Translations under genes and position numbers: made by a program
The notes under the pieces: generated by a model
The model's database searches: none
Seen by the model: the letters and a program-made list of their open reading frames with translations, nothing else
What the model was told of the DNA's origin: nothing
Part shown: positions 22,219 through 33,456 of the stretch, in pieces
How positions within the stretch are numbered: the first letter of the stretch is position 1
Layout: every line of letters starts with the position of its first letter
Origin: Phoenix dactylifera
Lineage: Eukaryota; Streptophyta; Magnoliopsida; Arecales; Arecaceae
Reading direction: 5' to 3'
Assembly (NCBI RefSeq): GCF_009389715.1
Contig: NW_024067680.1
Location: 744,001-808,000 of the forward strand
DNA: 64,000 nt

Positions 22219-22482
22219 ACGGCCTCAACAAGCAAGGCTTCTTTGATTGTGGCAGCGAGCATGGGAGCAGTGGAAGCTCTCAAGGATCAAGCAGGGCTGT
22301 GCCGATGGAACTACGCATTGAGGTCCCTCCACCAGCGAGCCAAGAGCAGCGTGGGATCTTTAAGTCAAGCCACCAAGATGTCTACCTCCATTGAAAGGAG
22401 CACTGGGAGGGTAGAGAGAGCCAAGAGGACGGAGCAGACACTGGAGAAAGTCATGTACTTGAGCTGTTATGGGCCCAAGTAG
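22219..22482 (+). pseudogene. Wound-induced protein (WIP/DUF3774) copy 1, start codon lost
   Basis: The reading frame aligns over its full length with the three intact WIP genes (SKASLIVAASMGAVEALKDQ, then GLCRWNYALRS, and the terminal KVMYLSCYGPK) and ends at the TAG at 22480-22482. The codon at the start position is ACG (22219-22221) where the others have ATG. The next ATG in frame is at 22261, which would remove the first 14 residues of the family. The serine tract of the other copies is absent and the protein is the most diverged of the set. It could be dead, or start at a non-AUG or downstream codon; the otherwise open frame leaves this undecided. Confidence 0.75.
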
Positions 22483-23222
22483 AACCGAATCCAACTTTTG
22501 GCTAATTTTTTTAACTTAAATATATATCATTTTGAGAATATATTAAAATTTTGGAGGGGGGTGTTAACTGAGTTTTTCGAAGTCAAATATTTTAGTGATT
22601 TCTATTGACTTCAGTTCAGCTTGAAGGACGACCGGAGCAAGATAAACATGGGAAAGGGGCCGTACCACAAAAAAAAAAAGGGAAAGGAAAAGCTTTGGAT
22701 GTTACTAGATTAAAAAAAATAGGGAAAGCTAATGTTCAAAAGTCGATCGAACTTTCTCTGAGTTTTCCTGTATCTTTGATTTTCTCTTCCATGATGTTTC
22801 GTTCACTTCCATGATGAAAAGCTGGTGGGTTTTTTTTTTCTCATGACGCAAGTTATTTAGGGTCTTTAGATTTGTATAAGAGCCTAAAATTTATTCATTA
22901 TATGGTTGATGTAGAACTAAATATACATTTCTGCAGATTTTTATATACTTTTTTATTTAAGCCAAAATATTCTTACTAACTTAAGGATTCAAATTCATTC
23001 AAATCCAACCACAAATATCACGATCAAACGGTGATTAACTCAATGCTATAGTTTCTCTCAGTCTACATATACTATCATCTAAATCTACAATGATACTATT
23101 TGTAGTGATTCGGAATCTCACCTAAAAGGACAAGCCATAAGATGTTATTCGTATTTGTTGGTCACGTAAAAATGTCCACTTAATGTGTAATCGATGTAGA
23201 ACTAAACTTACATGGGTAGGGT
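22483..23222. other. Downstream part of duplicated block A
   Basis: No gene. The sequence from the WIP 3' end through 23222 aligns with 40740-42063 once the LINE at 41041-41581 is removed (shared phrases GGGAAAGGAAAAGCTTTGGATGT, CATGATGTTT/ACTTCC, CAACCACAAATATCA). The last five bases, AGGGT, are the target duplication of the solo LTR. Confidence 0.7.
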
Positions 23223-25595
23223 TGTAAAAATCCCCCCCTCCCCCCCCAAAAAAAAAGGCGGATGGGCCGGCCCGAAAAGACCGGGCCCATTCCCCTTATT
23301 ACGATCGTGCCCTAAGCACCATCGTGGAAGAAGAGGGGTGAAGGGGGTGGGGCGGCGGCGTGAGGGGAGGCCGGTCGTCGGGGGAGGCGACTCGCCGGAG
23401 GGGATCGAGCGCCGGAGAGGGAGATCCGGCCAGCCGCGGAGGGGGGGAAAGCCTTCCTCTTTCCTTCGGTGAAGACCCTCCATTTCTCCGCCGATTCCTC
23501 GCCGGAAAGGCCGCCGGAGCACCCATCGGACCAAGGTAAGCGTGGATCCTTTCTTTGCACTTCATTGCTTGGATTTTGGGTGGCTTTGGTGGGGATTTGG
23601 CCGGTGAGATCATCGAAGAAAGGTCCGAAACAGGGTACCCCTGTTCGGCTCCTCTCTTCCGGGTTCCGTCGCCGCCGGCTGCCGGAATTGGCCGGGATTC
23701 ATGGCGGCGGGGTTGATCGGGTCTGTGTGAGGGGTTTTATGATTTATTTGAAGATGGGGGATGGGGGATCCGAGGCCTTCTTCCTCGTGATCCCATTGTT
23801 CCTCTCCCTCTCGCGTCGGCTGGCCACCGGCGGCGATGGTGACGGCGGTCGAGGGCCACTGGGGTTGCCGTCGGGTGGGGGCCGAGCCACTGCCAGTGGA
23901 TCTCCGGTTGATGTGGGAGGAGGGGGAAGGGAGGAAAGAGACCCTGGGTCGGTTTTTGGGGGAAGAAGAAGAAAAAGAAGAAGAAAAAAAAAGAAGAAGG
24001 AGAAGAAAAAGAAGAAGAAGAGGAGGAGACCTCTTCTTCTCTCTTTCTCTTGGCTGGCCACCATCGCCGGCGACTGCAGCAGGGGCGGCCGGCGATGGTT
24101 CGGCCAATGGTGGCTGAGGGTGGGGAAGGTGAGGGCACAGCCACCCTGGCTGTTGCCCTTGGACCAAAGAGGTGGAGGAAGAATCCTTCTCTCTCATCCA
24201 CCCCTTCTTTTGGTCTCTTCACCGGGACCGATTATCGTCGCGGCGTGGCTGCGGCTATGGCTGGCGACGACGTAGGCTAGTGGTACAAGGTGGGAGTCGG
24301 GCTATCCCGACTACCCTAGATCTGGAAGGATTGAGATGTTAGGGGACCTGATAATGGACCCCATAACAGATGAGAATTATGGTTCAGAATATTTTAATAT
24401 TAAATAATTTAGTTTGTGATTTATAATTAATGTTGTAGGGGAAGAGTCAGCGGTGCCAGGAGATTTTGATCAGGGGACTCAGCACCCCAGCGAGTAGGTT
24501 GTGACTCAGATCCGTGATTGAGTCAGTCTACAATTTCTGTAAGAATCTCTACATCTGAGCACTTCTATACATATATTTGATTTATCGTTGGATTTATTTC
24601 ATAATTATGTTGTTATTGTTTTATGAGCTGATACGAAACCTTTGAGGCGTGCATTGTGTTTATAATGAAAATATTGAGATAAATTCATTTGGGAAGAAAT
24701 AACATATTTTTGAGAATTTATGAAAATATGTGATGTGATGAAATTGTGATTAAACATGTAAAACTAGACATGTAATGTGGGTTGGACTAACCTTGTCATG
24801 AGATAGCCTCTACGAGCTTATGCGTAGGATAGCTGCCACGAGCTGATGCGTGGGATAGCCTCCACGGGCTTACGCGTGGGATAGCCTCTACGAGCTTATG
24901 CGTAGGATAGCCTCCATGGGCTTACGCGTGGGATAGCCTCTACGAGTTTATGCATAGGATAGCCTCCACGGGCTTACGCGTGGGATAGCTGCCATGAGCT
25001 TATGCGTGGGATTTGTGCAGTCTTGGACTGGGTCATGATCTTGGTTAGTCCAACGCCAGAAGTAAAAAAAATTCTGAAGACTTGGGAATCAGGGTATTAC
25101 GTGAATGAATCACGAAATGTGAAAAAAAGGATTTATGTATACAAAATGGTTTGTGTATATATTTGTTATTTGTTGAGCCTTTTGAAAATGATGAAATGAC
25201 ATATATTTGATGCATTGATTATTTTATGAATTTTACTGTGTGTGGCTGTTGGGATTCTTACTAGGCTGGAAAAGCTCATACTATTCTTACTTTCTTTTTC
25301 AGAGGCACTGGATTTGTAGAGTCCATCGGGTGGGACGAGAAATGAGATCAGCATGGAGTCTGACTGCTAGATAGATAGAAGCAGCTTATCTTTTATAGTA
25401 GGACATTTGAAAATCTTGTAATTAAACCGATCGTTTATTTAAACATGTCGAATTGTCAATTTGAGTTAATTAATTAGTTATAGATTTATTGGAATTGTTG
25501 TTTATCTTAGGCCTTGCATGATCTTTAGAGTATTGCTCTAGGGCTCATGCGGCCGGTCGCGTGCCGGACCCGGGTGATGGGTTCGAGGCGGGACA
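23223..25595 (+). mobile_element. Solo LTR, 2373 bp, probably Ty3/gypsy type
   Basis: It begins TGTAAAAATCC and ends GGCGGGACA, with a perfect 5-bp target duplication AGGGT on both sides (23218-23222 and 25596-25600). The paralogous site near 42056-42064 has a single AGGGT without insertion. The left third is GC-rich and contains a good splice donor (ACCAAGGTAAGCG near 23530), as in long chromovirus LTRs whose leader is spliced. A purine run lies at 23960-24030 and a 26-bp tandem repeat at 24802-25009. Large ORFs on both strands are by-products of the base composition. A lineage call beyond 'long LTR' is inference; orientation is from the leader-like features. Confidence 0.85.
24802..25009 (+). 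repeat. 26-bp tandem repeat, 8 units, inside the solo LTR
   Basis: Eight exact-length units start every 26 bp from 24802 (GATAGCCTCTACGAGCTTAT plus GCGTAG). Units alternate between a CTCTACGAGCTTATGCGTAG form and a CTCCACGGGCTTACGCGTGG form, so a two-unit period of 52 bp is visible over the middle units. Confidence 0.95.
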
Positions 25596-27470
25596 AGGGT
25601 CCTCATATTTTTTTTTTAAATATATATAATTGAAATTCATAGAGCAATTATATGAATGTGCATGGGACAACTATGATTTAGAAATGAAGGTTTCAACTGA
25701 CTGAATTGTAAAGCTTTATAATTTAGATGCAAGAAATATAGGTTTAATCCATATTTTGGTTCTACAATGCTCATCCTAATATTTCACAGGGCTTTGTACT
25801 TTTCTAGTCCTAGGAAAACTATATTGAAAATATTCTAGACAAGTTTATGACACTACTTCAAAATCTATGCACTATAAGGAAAAGAATTCAACCTTTTTTT
25901 TTTGTAATTTTAATTTTCTTCTTTATTATTTTTGGGCTAGGGGGGAAGAACATTTTAGAATTTCAAATTTAAAATTTGACTTTTTTTAACCATTTCTCAG
26001 ATAGATACTATCTGCGGTATTGTTTTAATATTTTTCAATATCAAACAGGGTTATACCACAGAATTTTTTCCCTTTGTAGTCAAATAAAATGAGTGATAGC
26101 TAAGTGAAAGCAACTCCTTGCTTGTTTGCAAGAGGTCAGGAACCAAATCTTTTAACTAGTGTTACCTCTCAAGGGTCGCATTCAAGTCTCAAGTCGTGTT
26201 ATCTCTTAAGAAAATTCGACATTGTCACGGTTGTGTTTGTCGAATGGTACTATCTCTAAAGAAAATTAGATGCAAATGATGAAGGGTTAGAGTATCTCGA
26301 GTCGTGTTATCCTTCGAGGAAATTCAATCTCAGGTATTCTTGAATAGAAAATCCTGATTTAGATCTCTAAATGGATGAAGAAGACTAATGCCTCATGATC
26401 TTTAAGAAAACTTTTTGGTGGTTGATAACCAAAATATTGAGATACTGCACAAGTTCCATTTTGAAACTATAGTAGTGGAGATTGGGAGAGAGTTAAATTT
26501 GGGTAACGGTCGTAATGTTGCCATGATCAGAATTTGAATCCAATACCTCTCCCAAGATCAAGTCAATAAGGGTGCCAACCAGTGACATAATTACGAAAAG
26601 TTCAAACAAATAGATAAAAGAGAAGAAATGAGGGCATTTGAATTATTTTGTTAACTAGATCAGTAATCCGTCGGACTCTTCTTTCACTTTTTTTTTTAAA
26701 AAAAGAAACAGAAAAAAATCAAACAATGTCAATTTTATTTTTTTTACCTTCTTTCATGTCATACCTATGTCATAAAAAAATTGCTAGATTGCTTATACAC
26801 CACCCCAGTCCCATCATCGATTAACATCTAAGACTTGATTTAGGAGCAGAAAGTTGTGTTTCATCATGGACAAATAGTTGATTTTTATTTGAGTAAAATG
26901 TGCGTAACAACTTAAAAAATGAGCCAACTTAGATACATGGTATGAAAGTTTACATGGAAAAAAACAAAACAAAACAAAGAGGTGCCAGCTTACAGTATCC
27001 ATGTTAGGGTAGAAAAAATTAGAGTCTTAAGGATTAGAATTTCCAAATAATCAACCCCCCCTATTGACATTATTTATTGTTAAATAACAAACTAATGTGG
27101 AGTAGATGCCAATCCAGCTATTGCTAGGGTTGGTTATTATTGATGGACACCATTTGCAAATGGTTCATGTTACAGCTAGATTCTAGCTCCAATCAAGCTT
27201 AATAATAAATCAATTTTTCTTAATAAAAATTATTATCCAATCCACCTACAAAGGCATGGCTGCTAGCGGGGTGTTATCCACAGTCAATAGAGTGCAAAAC
27301 TGCGTCCCAATTAACTTAGATGCCCTCCGTTATTTAATATATTTTTCTCAAGCCCTGTTACTCTGCTTTCAGCTAGCCTACAAATAAATAAATAAACAAT
27401 ATGGCCCCAGGTATCTGGGAAACCGTGGGAAGCCCAAAACCGGCAGCATCTCATTCCCATCTTTTTGCCA
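25596..27470. other. Upstream DNA of WIP copy 2, part of duplicated block
   Basis: 25601-25860 aligns with 42065-42123 plus 43234-43410 (interrupted there by the hAT element), and 26700-27470 aligns with 34620-35380 and, with a deletion, 43450-43840. The part from 25860 to 26700 has no match that I see in the window. No gene is recognised. Confidence 0.65.
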
Positions 27471-27477
27471 GCCTCTT

Positions 27478-27485
27478 TATATATA
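27478..27485 (+). promoter_or_regulatory. TATA box of WIP copy 2
   Basis: CTTTATATATACACTCTCC lies 107 bp upstream of the ATG. The same phrase precedes copy 3 (35389-35397). Confidence 0.65.
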
Positions 27486-27586
27486 CACTCTCCTTCCAGC
27501 TGTGTGATCAAAGCTCACCAAAACAATCTACTTTCCTCCATTCATATCTTCCTCAAATTCAGAGTACTTACACACAGAGAGAAGAG

Positions 27587-27877
27587 ATGCGCTCTGCAAG
27601 CAAGGCTTCTTTGATAGTGGCAGCGAGCATGGCGGCGGTGGAAGCTCTCAAGGATCAAGCAGGGCTGTGCCGTTGGAACTATGCCATCAGATCTCTCAAC
27701 CAGCAAGCCAAGAACAACATCCGTTCCTTCCCTCAGACCAGGAGGGTGTCTTCTTCTTCTTCTTCTTCTTCTGACATTGAGAGGAGGAAAGGATCGGAGG
27801 GGGCCGATGAGAAGGCCAAGCGATCGGAGGAGGCGCTGAGAAAAGTCATGTACTTGAGCTGTTGGGGTCCTAATTAG
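27587..27877 (+). CDS. Wound-induced protein (WIP/DUF3774), copy 2, 96 aa
   Basis: The ATG at 27587 begins MRSASKASLIVAASMAAVEA and the frame ends at TAG 27875-27877. The pattern SKAS-IVAAS-GAVEALKDQ-G-CRWNY--RS-NQ--KNN-RS in the first half and the C-terminal KVMYLSCWGPN are diagnostic of the plant wound-responsive DUF3774 family (normally 80-100 aa), a small family whose transcripts rise on wounding and other stress. Its biochemical role is not settled. A run of 8 serines (27755-27771 region, TCT repeat) precedes a charged stretch. I chose this ATG because the family N-terminus starts here; the frame stays open farther upstream but that part overlaps the promoter. Confidence 0.9.
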   Translation: MRSASKASLIVAASMAAVEALKDQAGLCRWNYAIRSLNQQAKNNIRSFPQTRRVSSSSSSSSDIERRKGSEGADEKAKRSEEALRKVMYLSCWGPN

Positions 27878-28559
27878 GACTTCGGAAGCAGGGGAGACCC
27901 AAAAATATAACAAGTCTCTATTTGGGTGTCTCCGCATCTGACTATTTTAGTACTTTGTAAATATGATGAGCCTTGAGATATACTGCGATTTTTTGAAATG
28001 GCCTTCGTATGTTTTTGTTTCCACCCGAACTGCAGTTCGAGATTTTTTCACTTGTGTGGCTATGCGATCTTTGAATTCCGATATGAACCCATTAAATGGC
28101 TGAGGCATTTGATTTTGATCAGTCCTCTCTAGGATGCAGTGGACTGGAGGAAGTCAGAGGACCAAATTGAGAACACTTTAATACCAACGCCTTACCGGAT
28201 ACATGTAATGTCTCATTTTATGTAGTTATCTTTGAGCACCTGAATGTGTGCCTTCGCGGAATTGGCAGGCCTATTTGGCAATACCACCATGCTGGAGGAA
28301 AATGGAGCATTTAGAAGCAGTACGGTACCTTGGCTGGTGAACCATCATGAAGGTCTACTATTCACAGATGCAATGGATATAGTCCTTCCAGTCAATCTTT
28401 AAAGGACAGGCCTCACGGGCAGCAAGAACTCGCACTAAATACCCTTAGCATGATGAGAAGTGGTCCTTTATCATGGTATAAACTACATAGAACTCGCTGG
28501 ATATGCACTATCTGATAAAATTACCACAGTCATACATACAGATATATATATATATATAT
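27878..28559. other. 3' flank of WIP copy 2
   Basis: It aligns with the flanks of copies 3 (35796-36431) and 4 (44252-44935), including TGGCTGAGGCATTTGATTTT and GCCTATTTGGCAAT. No gene. The similarity to the other units breaks at about 28525, just before the copia relic and a short (AT)n run at 28542-28558. Confidence 0.65.
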
Positions 28560-31100
28560 GGATCTTTTTTGATCCCATATTTTATTGATCATAAATATTT
28601 TATCATTTTTATTGATAATTACTCACGCTATGGGTATCTCTACTTATTGTATGATAAAGCTGAGGCATTAAATGCTTTTAAGCTTTTCAAAATAGAGGTA
28701 GAGTTACAACTTAGTAAAATGATTAAAGTTGTGAGATCAAATAGAGGTGGTGAATACTATGGAAGGTATACTGAAACTGGATAAAATTTAGGTCCATTTG
28801 CTTGACTTCTTCAAGAGTAAGATATAGTTGCACAATACACTATGCCTGGTGCTCTTGATCAAAATGGAGTTGCAGAAAAAAGAAACCGAATATTAATGAA
28901 GATGGTAAGAAGTATGATTTGTCACTCAACTCTTCCAATTTCTCTGTGGGGTGATGCCTTAAAAACCGTTGCGTATATTCTAAACATGGTTCCTACTAAA
29001 GCTGTCCTAAAAATATCCTATAAAATTTGGATAGGTAGGAAACCTAGTTTAAGATATCTACACATTTGGGGGTGTCAAGCTGAGGCTAGGGTGTATAACC
29101 CATAAGAAAAAAAGTTGGACTTTAGAACCATTAGTTGTTATTTTATTGGTTATCCAGAAAAGTCCAAGGGATACAGATTTTATTATCTTAATCATACTTT
29201 GAGAATTGTGGAGACAAGAAATGTTAGATTCCTTGAAAATGACCAAATCAGTGAAAGTATAAAACTTCAAGAAATTAATTTTGAGGAAAAGCAAACTCCA
29301 TATGGTGTGCAAGATTCAAATAAGCAGCCAATGATTCCTCCACCTATCATTGATAATAATTTGGAGGAGGATGAGTTTACTATTAATGTTCCACTTGAAT
29401 CTGTGCCAGTTATCACTGAGAATGTTGCCCAACTATAGAACTAGTGGATCAAGAAACAACTTTAAGAAAGTCATCAAGGGTAAGGAGATCTCCAATTCCA
29501 CCAGATTATATAATATACTTTCAAGAATGCGATTATGACATCGAAAATATAGATGATCCAATAAATTTCTCACAAGCTATAAATTCAGTAAATTCCTCCA
29601 AATGGTTAGATGCTATGAAAGATGAGATAGATTCTATGGCTAAAAATAATATTTGGAGTCAGGTTGAACTACCTCTTGGAGCTACTTCAGTACACTGCAA
29701 ATAAATTTTTAAAATCAAAAGAGACTCCAAGGGCAAGGTAGAGCGACATAAGGCCAGACTTGTTGCCAAAGGATTTACTCAAAATAAGGGTATTGATTAT
29801 CATGAGACCTTCTCTCGAGTTTCAAAGAAGGATTCTTTAAGAATAATTATGGCTTTGGTGGCTTATTTTGACTTAGAGCTGCACCAAATGGATGTGAAAA
29901 TTGCATTTCTCAATGGAGATTTAGAGGAACAAGTTTACATGAAACAACCTGAAGGTTTTGTTTCAGAAGGACAGAGTCATAAAGTTTACAAGCTAAATAA
30001 GTATATATATAGACTCAAACAATCGTCCCAATAGTGGTATCTTAAGTTCAATAATGTCATTTATACGTTTTTGGCTTTATAGAAAACATTGTTGATAGAT
30101 GCATATTTCTTCATATTAGTGGGAGTCGATTTATTTTTCTAGTCCTATATGTAGATATTTTGCTTGTCAATAGTGATTGGGCATTTTTTAGGAAAACTAA
30201 GCAATTTCTCTCGAAGGATATGGGTGAAGCCTAAAATGTCATCGGCATTGAGGTCATAGAGATAGATCTAAGAAAAAGTTTGTCTATCTCAAATGGCCTA
30301 CATTAAGAAAATGTTAGATAGACTTGGCATGGAAATTCCAAACCAAGCCCAGTGTCTATTACTAAAGGCAAAAAGTTAGGCAAATCACAATCTCTGAGAA
30401 ATGAAATTAAAAGGGAGCATATAAAAGCATTTCCATATGCTTCACTAATTGGAACTTTAATGTATGCTCAAGTCTGTACCAGATTTGATATAACATATGT
30501 TGTGGGATTACTGGGAAGATTTTAAGCTAATCCAGGCATAGAACATTGGAGAGCTGCTAAGAAAGTATTGAGATACCTTCAAGGAACTCAAGATCATATG
30601 CTTACATACAACAAATCTGATCTCTTGAGATAGTTGGATACTGAGACTCAGACTTTGCGGGATGTCCAGATAGTAGAAAGTCAACATCAGGTTATATCTT
30701 TCTACTAGCTGGTGGTGCAGTCTCGTGAAAAAGTTTGAAGCAAAAGATGACAACTACTTCAACAATGGAGGCTGAGTTATTGGCATGCTATGATGCAGTT
30801 ACACAGGCTATTTGGTTGAGAAACTTTATCACGGGTCTATAGATCGTGGATACTATTTCAAAGCCCATAGAGTTATTTTGTGATAATTTAGTAGCAGTTT
30901 TTTCAATAAAGAATAACAAGATATCCAATGAAAATAAGCACATAGGGGTAAAATATCTTATTATAAAGAAAAAAATGTGATGACCATAAAGTTTCAGTTT
31001 AATACATCAATACTGTGCTTAAGTTGGCAGATCTTTTGACCAAAGCAATAGTCCTGAGATTGCATAAGGAGCATGTTGGTCAAAAGGGCATTTCTGGATA
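28560..31100 (+). pseudogene. Degenerate Ty1/copia pol (integrase to RNase H)
   Basis: On the plus strand pieces of copia pol follow in order: integrase ([44 protein letters not shown]) at 28600-28900; the integrase C-terminal part ([26 protein letters not shown]) to about 29230; and RT (LDAMKDEIDSM, LHQMDVKIAFLNGD, KLNKYIYRLKQ) to 30030. Then come a decayed YVDD box reading YVDILL near 30147 and RNase H to about 31095. Stops and frameshifts are frequent. gag, protease and the 5' LTR are missing; the 3' LTR is at 31534-31935. It is a different copia family from the Sirevirus. Confidence 0.85.
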
Positions 31101-31533
31101 AATTAATTGATGTATTATTATGCACATTTCAGATAGTTGTAAATAACATTTGTTGTATTTTCTGCTTTAATGAATTCATATGGTTTATGCATACTATGGT
31201 TGCAGAAATTGTGACCAAAAAATGGATTTTATGAGAAGTTCATTCATAAGGGTTTGGCTATGATGGTTTAGTAATATAGTGATCATGGAATGTTATACGC
31301 CAATCAAATAGGTGTTATTTCTGCCATGGTTCATATTATTATTCTTAAAGTAGTCAAACATAAAGTTTGCCCAAATTGATATCAGAATAGAAAGAATACG
31401 CATATAAAGATTATAAAATCCAAGTGCTAAGGATATTTGATTTGTCAATATGGTCCAAGTGGAAGAATATTGGGATCCCATCAAGTTGTGGCCCACATTG
31501 ACAAATGGCGTCAATATGGTCCAAGTGCGAGAA

Positions 31534-31935
31534 TGTTGGATCCCGTTTTTAATTAAACCCTGATCCCGTTTAATTAGAACCCACATTTGACAAGTGTCCC
31601 TTGAATTACGTAAATTCTAATTATCTTAAGGGTATTAAGGTAATTTTGCAGTAGTGAAGGGTTACCTTGATGGGAGGTGACACTTCATGGGTATAACCAC
31701 CTACGGCATTTGGTCCCTAGAGAGCTATAAATAGCCTGTTAGACTCTTTCTCTAATACACATATTAAGAGCTCTCTCTCCAGAAGATATTTCGCTTTCGT
31801 TAATCTCTGTCCACATCAGAGTTAATTCCTATTAATCGCAGGCTGCGGATCAGATTGCACGCATCTCGAAGTTTCAAGATGGATTCAGCGAGTCAAGGTA
31901 TGATTTATGATTCATTAAGTTTAATTATTCCATCA
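31534..31935 (+). repeat. 3' LTR of the degenerate copia element
   Basis: 402 bp, TGTTGGATCCCG...TTATTCCATCA, with a TATA-like GCTATAAATAGCC near 31722 and a CT-rich leader. The phrase ATGGTCCAAGTG.GAGAATGTTGG before it occurs twice (31449 and 31513), suggesting a duplicated polypurine/LTR junction. The 3' flank TTATTTGTGTTGTCC resembles the homologous site at 45128-45140 (TTGTTTGTGTTGTCC). Confidence 0.7.
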
Positions 31936-31944
31936 TTATTTGTG

Positions 31945-32235
31945 TTGTCCTTTCAATGGAGAGCATGGGAGGGACTCTATTTTGCTGTCCCAACAGTTGC
32001 ATTCCGATTACATTTTGCTGCACGGGTCTCCTAGATTTGGCGCAGCTCCATTCCGATGCCGGCTTCACTAACTCTATTGGACATTCTTTCTCTTATCCGA
32101 CGGCTTATTGGCTTCTCTGTTATCTGGCCTATTCCAGTATTATATCCTATCGTGGCATCAATATTTTTTCCTCCATGATGACTTTATCTTCCCTTCAATT
32201 CAGGGTGTGCAAAGAATCCAAATCCAATTCGAAAA
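31945..32235 (+). repeat. Segment found three times in the duplicated units
   Basis: About 290 bp beginning ATGGAGAGCATGGGAGGGAC is repeated at 37597-37885 and 45150-45425. In this copy a 103-codon ORF (31956-32267) spans it, but indels put the other copies in different frames, so I treat it as noncoding duplicated DNA. Confidence 0.7.
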
Positions 32236-32274
32236 GAAGTTCAGAATCTAGTATGTATATGTATTAATTCAGAA

Positions 32275-32610
32275 TGAGAAATTTGTATTGAAAATAAGAT
32301 TTGAATTACTTCTTCTATTCATGACACTCGTGTGATTTATATACAAGTTGAACCTCTAGATATAGTAGAATATAACAATAAAATGCTATTATTATGGAAA
32401 AAATATTACGGATCCGATATAGTATAACACAATAGCAAAATTCTATAGGTATAAATACTAAATTTGAATACCACAATCAGATCACATAATTTTTGGAAAT
32501 TAATTTGAGCTGATGTATCAAAATTGTAAAGGCAATATGGAGCAGCTGCGATATCCAATATCATATATATTATAATAGATAAAATTGTGCATAATTCTGA
32601 CAATATGAAT
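32275..32610 (-). repeat. Solo LTR relic of the minus-strand copia family, unit 1
   Basis: TGAGAAATTTGTATTGAAAATAAG opens a segment of about 335 bp that matches 37930-38263 and the LTR at 45483-45820. In all three units the preceding bases are AATTCAGAA. Only in the third unit is an internal region attached. Confidence 0.6.
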
Positions 32611-33050
32611 ATAAAATTTAATAAGAAATTTGTTAGAAAATTCCATTCTAACCTTTTTTTTTTTTTCCTTTTTTTCTCTTCTGAGATAGAAAAAAGAAAT
32701 AATGAAAGGAAAAGAGATTCCTTGGGAATGACTTTTCTCGCACTTAAGCATGTATCTCCATGCATGCGTACATTGGGGATGCGTACAGAATGGCCAATCA
32801 GGACAAGTTCGTAAACAGTAGTCCTGTCTTAGCTTAACCCATCATGAACCAAATCCATTCCAATGTATACCCACCCTTACGAAAGAGACCCCAAACGGGG
32901 AAACCTAAAATGCCTGCAGAAGGCATGCGAAGATCATGCAAGGAACGGCGAAGCCCCCGGTATCACGGAAACAACGGAGCCCAAAAGCAGCAATGACTTC
33001 AATTCCCTCTTTTTCCTCTACTTTTATTATTATTATTATTACTCTGTCTT
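32611..33050. other. 5' flank of orphan gene copy 1
   Basis: No gene. A poly-T run lies at about 32650-32668, and a segment AACGGGGAAACCTAAAATGC to ACGGAGCCCAAAA (32895-32985) is kept at about 93% in the second copy (38503-38593). A (TTA)n run at 33026-33041 precedes the TATA box. Confidence 0.55.
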
Positions 33051-33057
33051 TATAAAT
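33051..33057 (+). promoter_or_regulatory. TATA box of orphan gene copy 1
   Basis: TCTTTATAAATCTTCTG lies 112 bp upstream of the ATG and is kept in copy 2 (38658-38664, 113 bp upstream). A pyrimidine-rich leader follows in both. Confidence 0.6.
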
Positions 33058-33162
33058 CTTCTGTCTCCTTCCAAGTTCTATCGATCTTTTTCTCATCAAA
33101 CTACACGGCAAACACTTACATCTCCCTCTCATCTTTTATTTCCCTAAGACTAAAGAGACGAG

Positions 33163-33456
33163 ATGGATTCTGAGAGCATGAGGGCCTATGACGAGGAAGA
33201 ACAGGCTAATTTTACGGATTTTCGGGTGAACACGCTTCGCATTTGCGGGATCGCAGCGCGCGAGAGGTGGCGTCGTCGACAATTGGATGAGGCTCTGAAG
33301 CTTACTCATAAACCCCCGGATTGGTCCGATTGGCGCCAAGTCCACCTGCAAGCTCGTTGGCTGGGCTTACAGATCGGAAACCCGCTCAACAATCGTTCGA
33401 AGGATCATCCTCGTTCCATGCAGGCGCCCAGTCATGAGGGTCAAGATGGAGCCTAA
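33163..33456 (+). CDS. Orphan small protein, 97 aa, copy 1
   Basis: I do not recognise this protein. The frame runs from ATG 33163 to TAA 33454-33456, begins MDSESMRAYDEEEQ, and is very rich in Arg and Trp (AARERWRRRQLDEALKL; PPDWSDWRQVHLQARWLGL), with a predicted helix around residues 35-50. It has no signal peptide or membrane segment and the tail is polar. A second copy at 38771-39064 differs by 6 substitutions in 294 bp (2 silent, 4 replacing), no indel, whereas the upstream flank is only about 93% identical with indels. The TATA box and spacing are also conserved. A real expressed gene is plausible; a fragment of a larger ancestral gene is the alternative. Confidence 0.6.
   Translation: MDSESMRAYDEEEQANFTDFRVNTLRICGIAARERWRRRQLDEALKLTHKPPDWSDWRQVHLQARWLGLQIGNPLNNRSKDHPRSMQAPSHEGQDGA

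Noticed and set aside
23299..24280. Large overlapping ORFs on both strands (up to 268 codons)
   Set aside because: All lie inside the solo LTR, in GC-rich and GAA/TTC-rich sequence; predicted proteins are low complexity and match no family.
27542..27937. Minus-strand ORF of 131 codons opposite WIP copy 2 (also opposite copies 3 and 4)
   Set aside because: Antisense shadow; the TCT serine repeat reads as poly-Arg on the other strand, and the sense strand carries the family motifs.
31956..32267. 103-codon ORF starting MESMGG
   Set aside because: Paralogous segments at 37597 and 45150 have frame-changing indels, so no conserved protein is implied.
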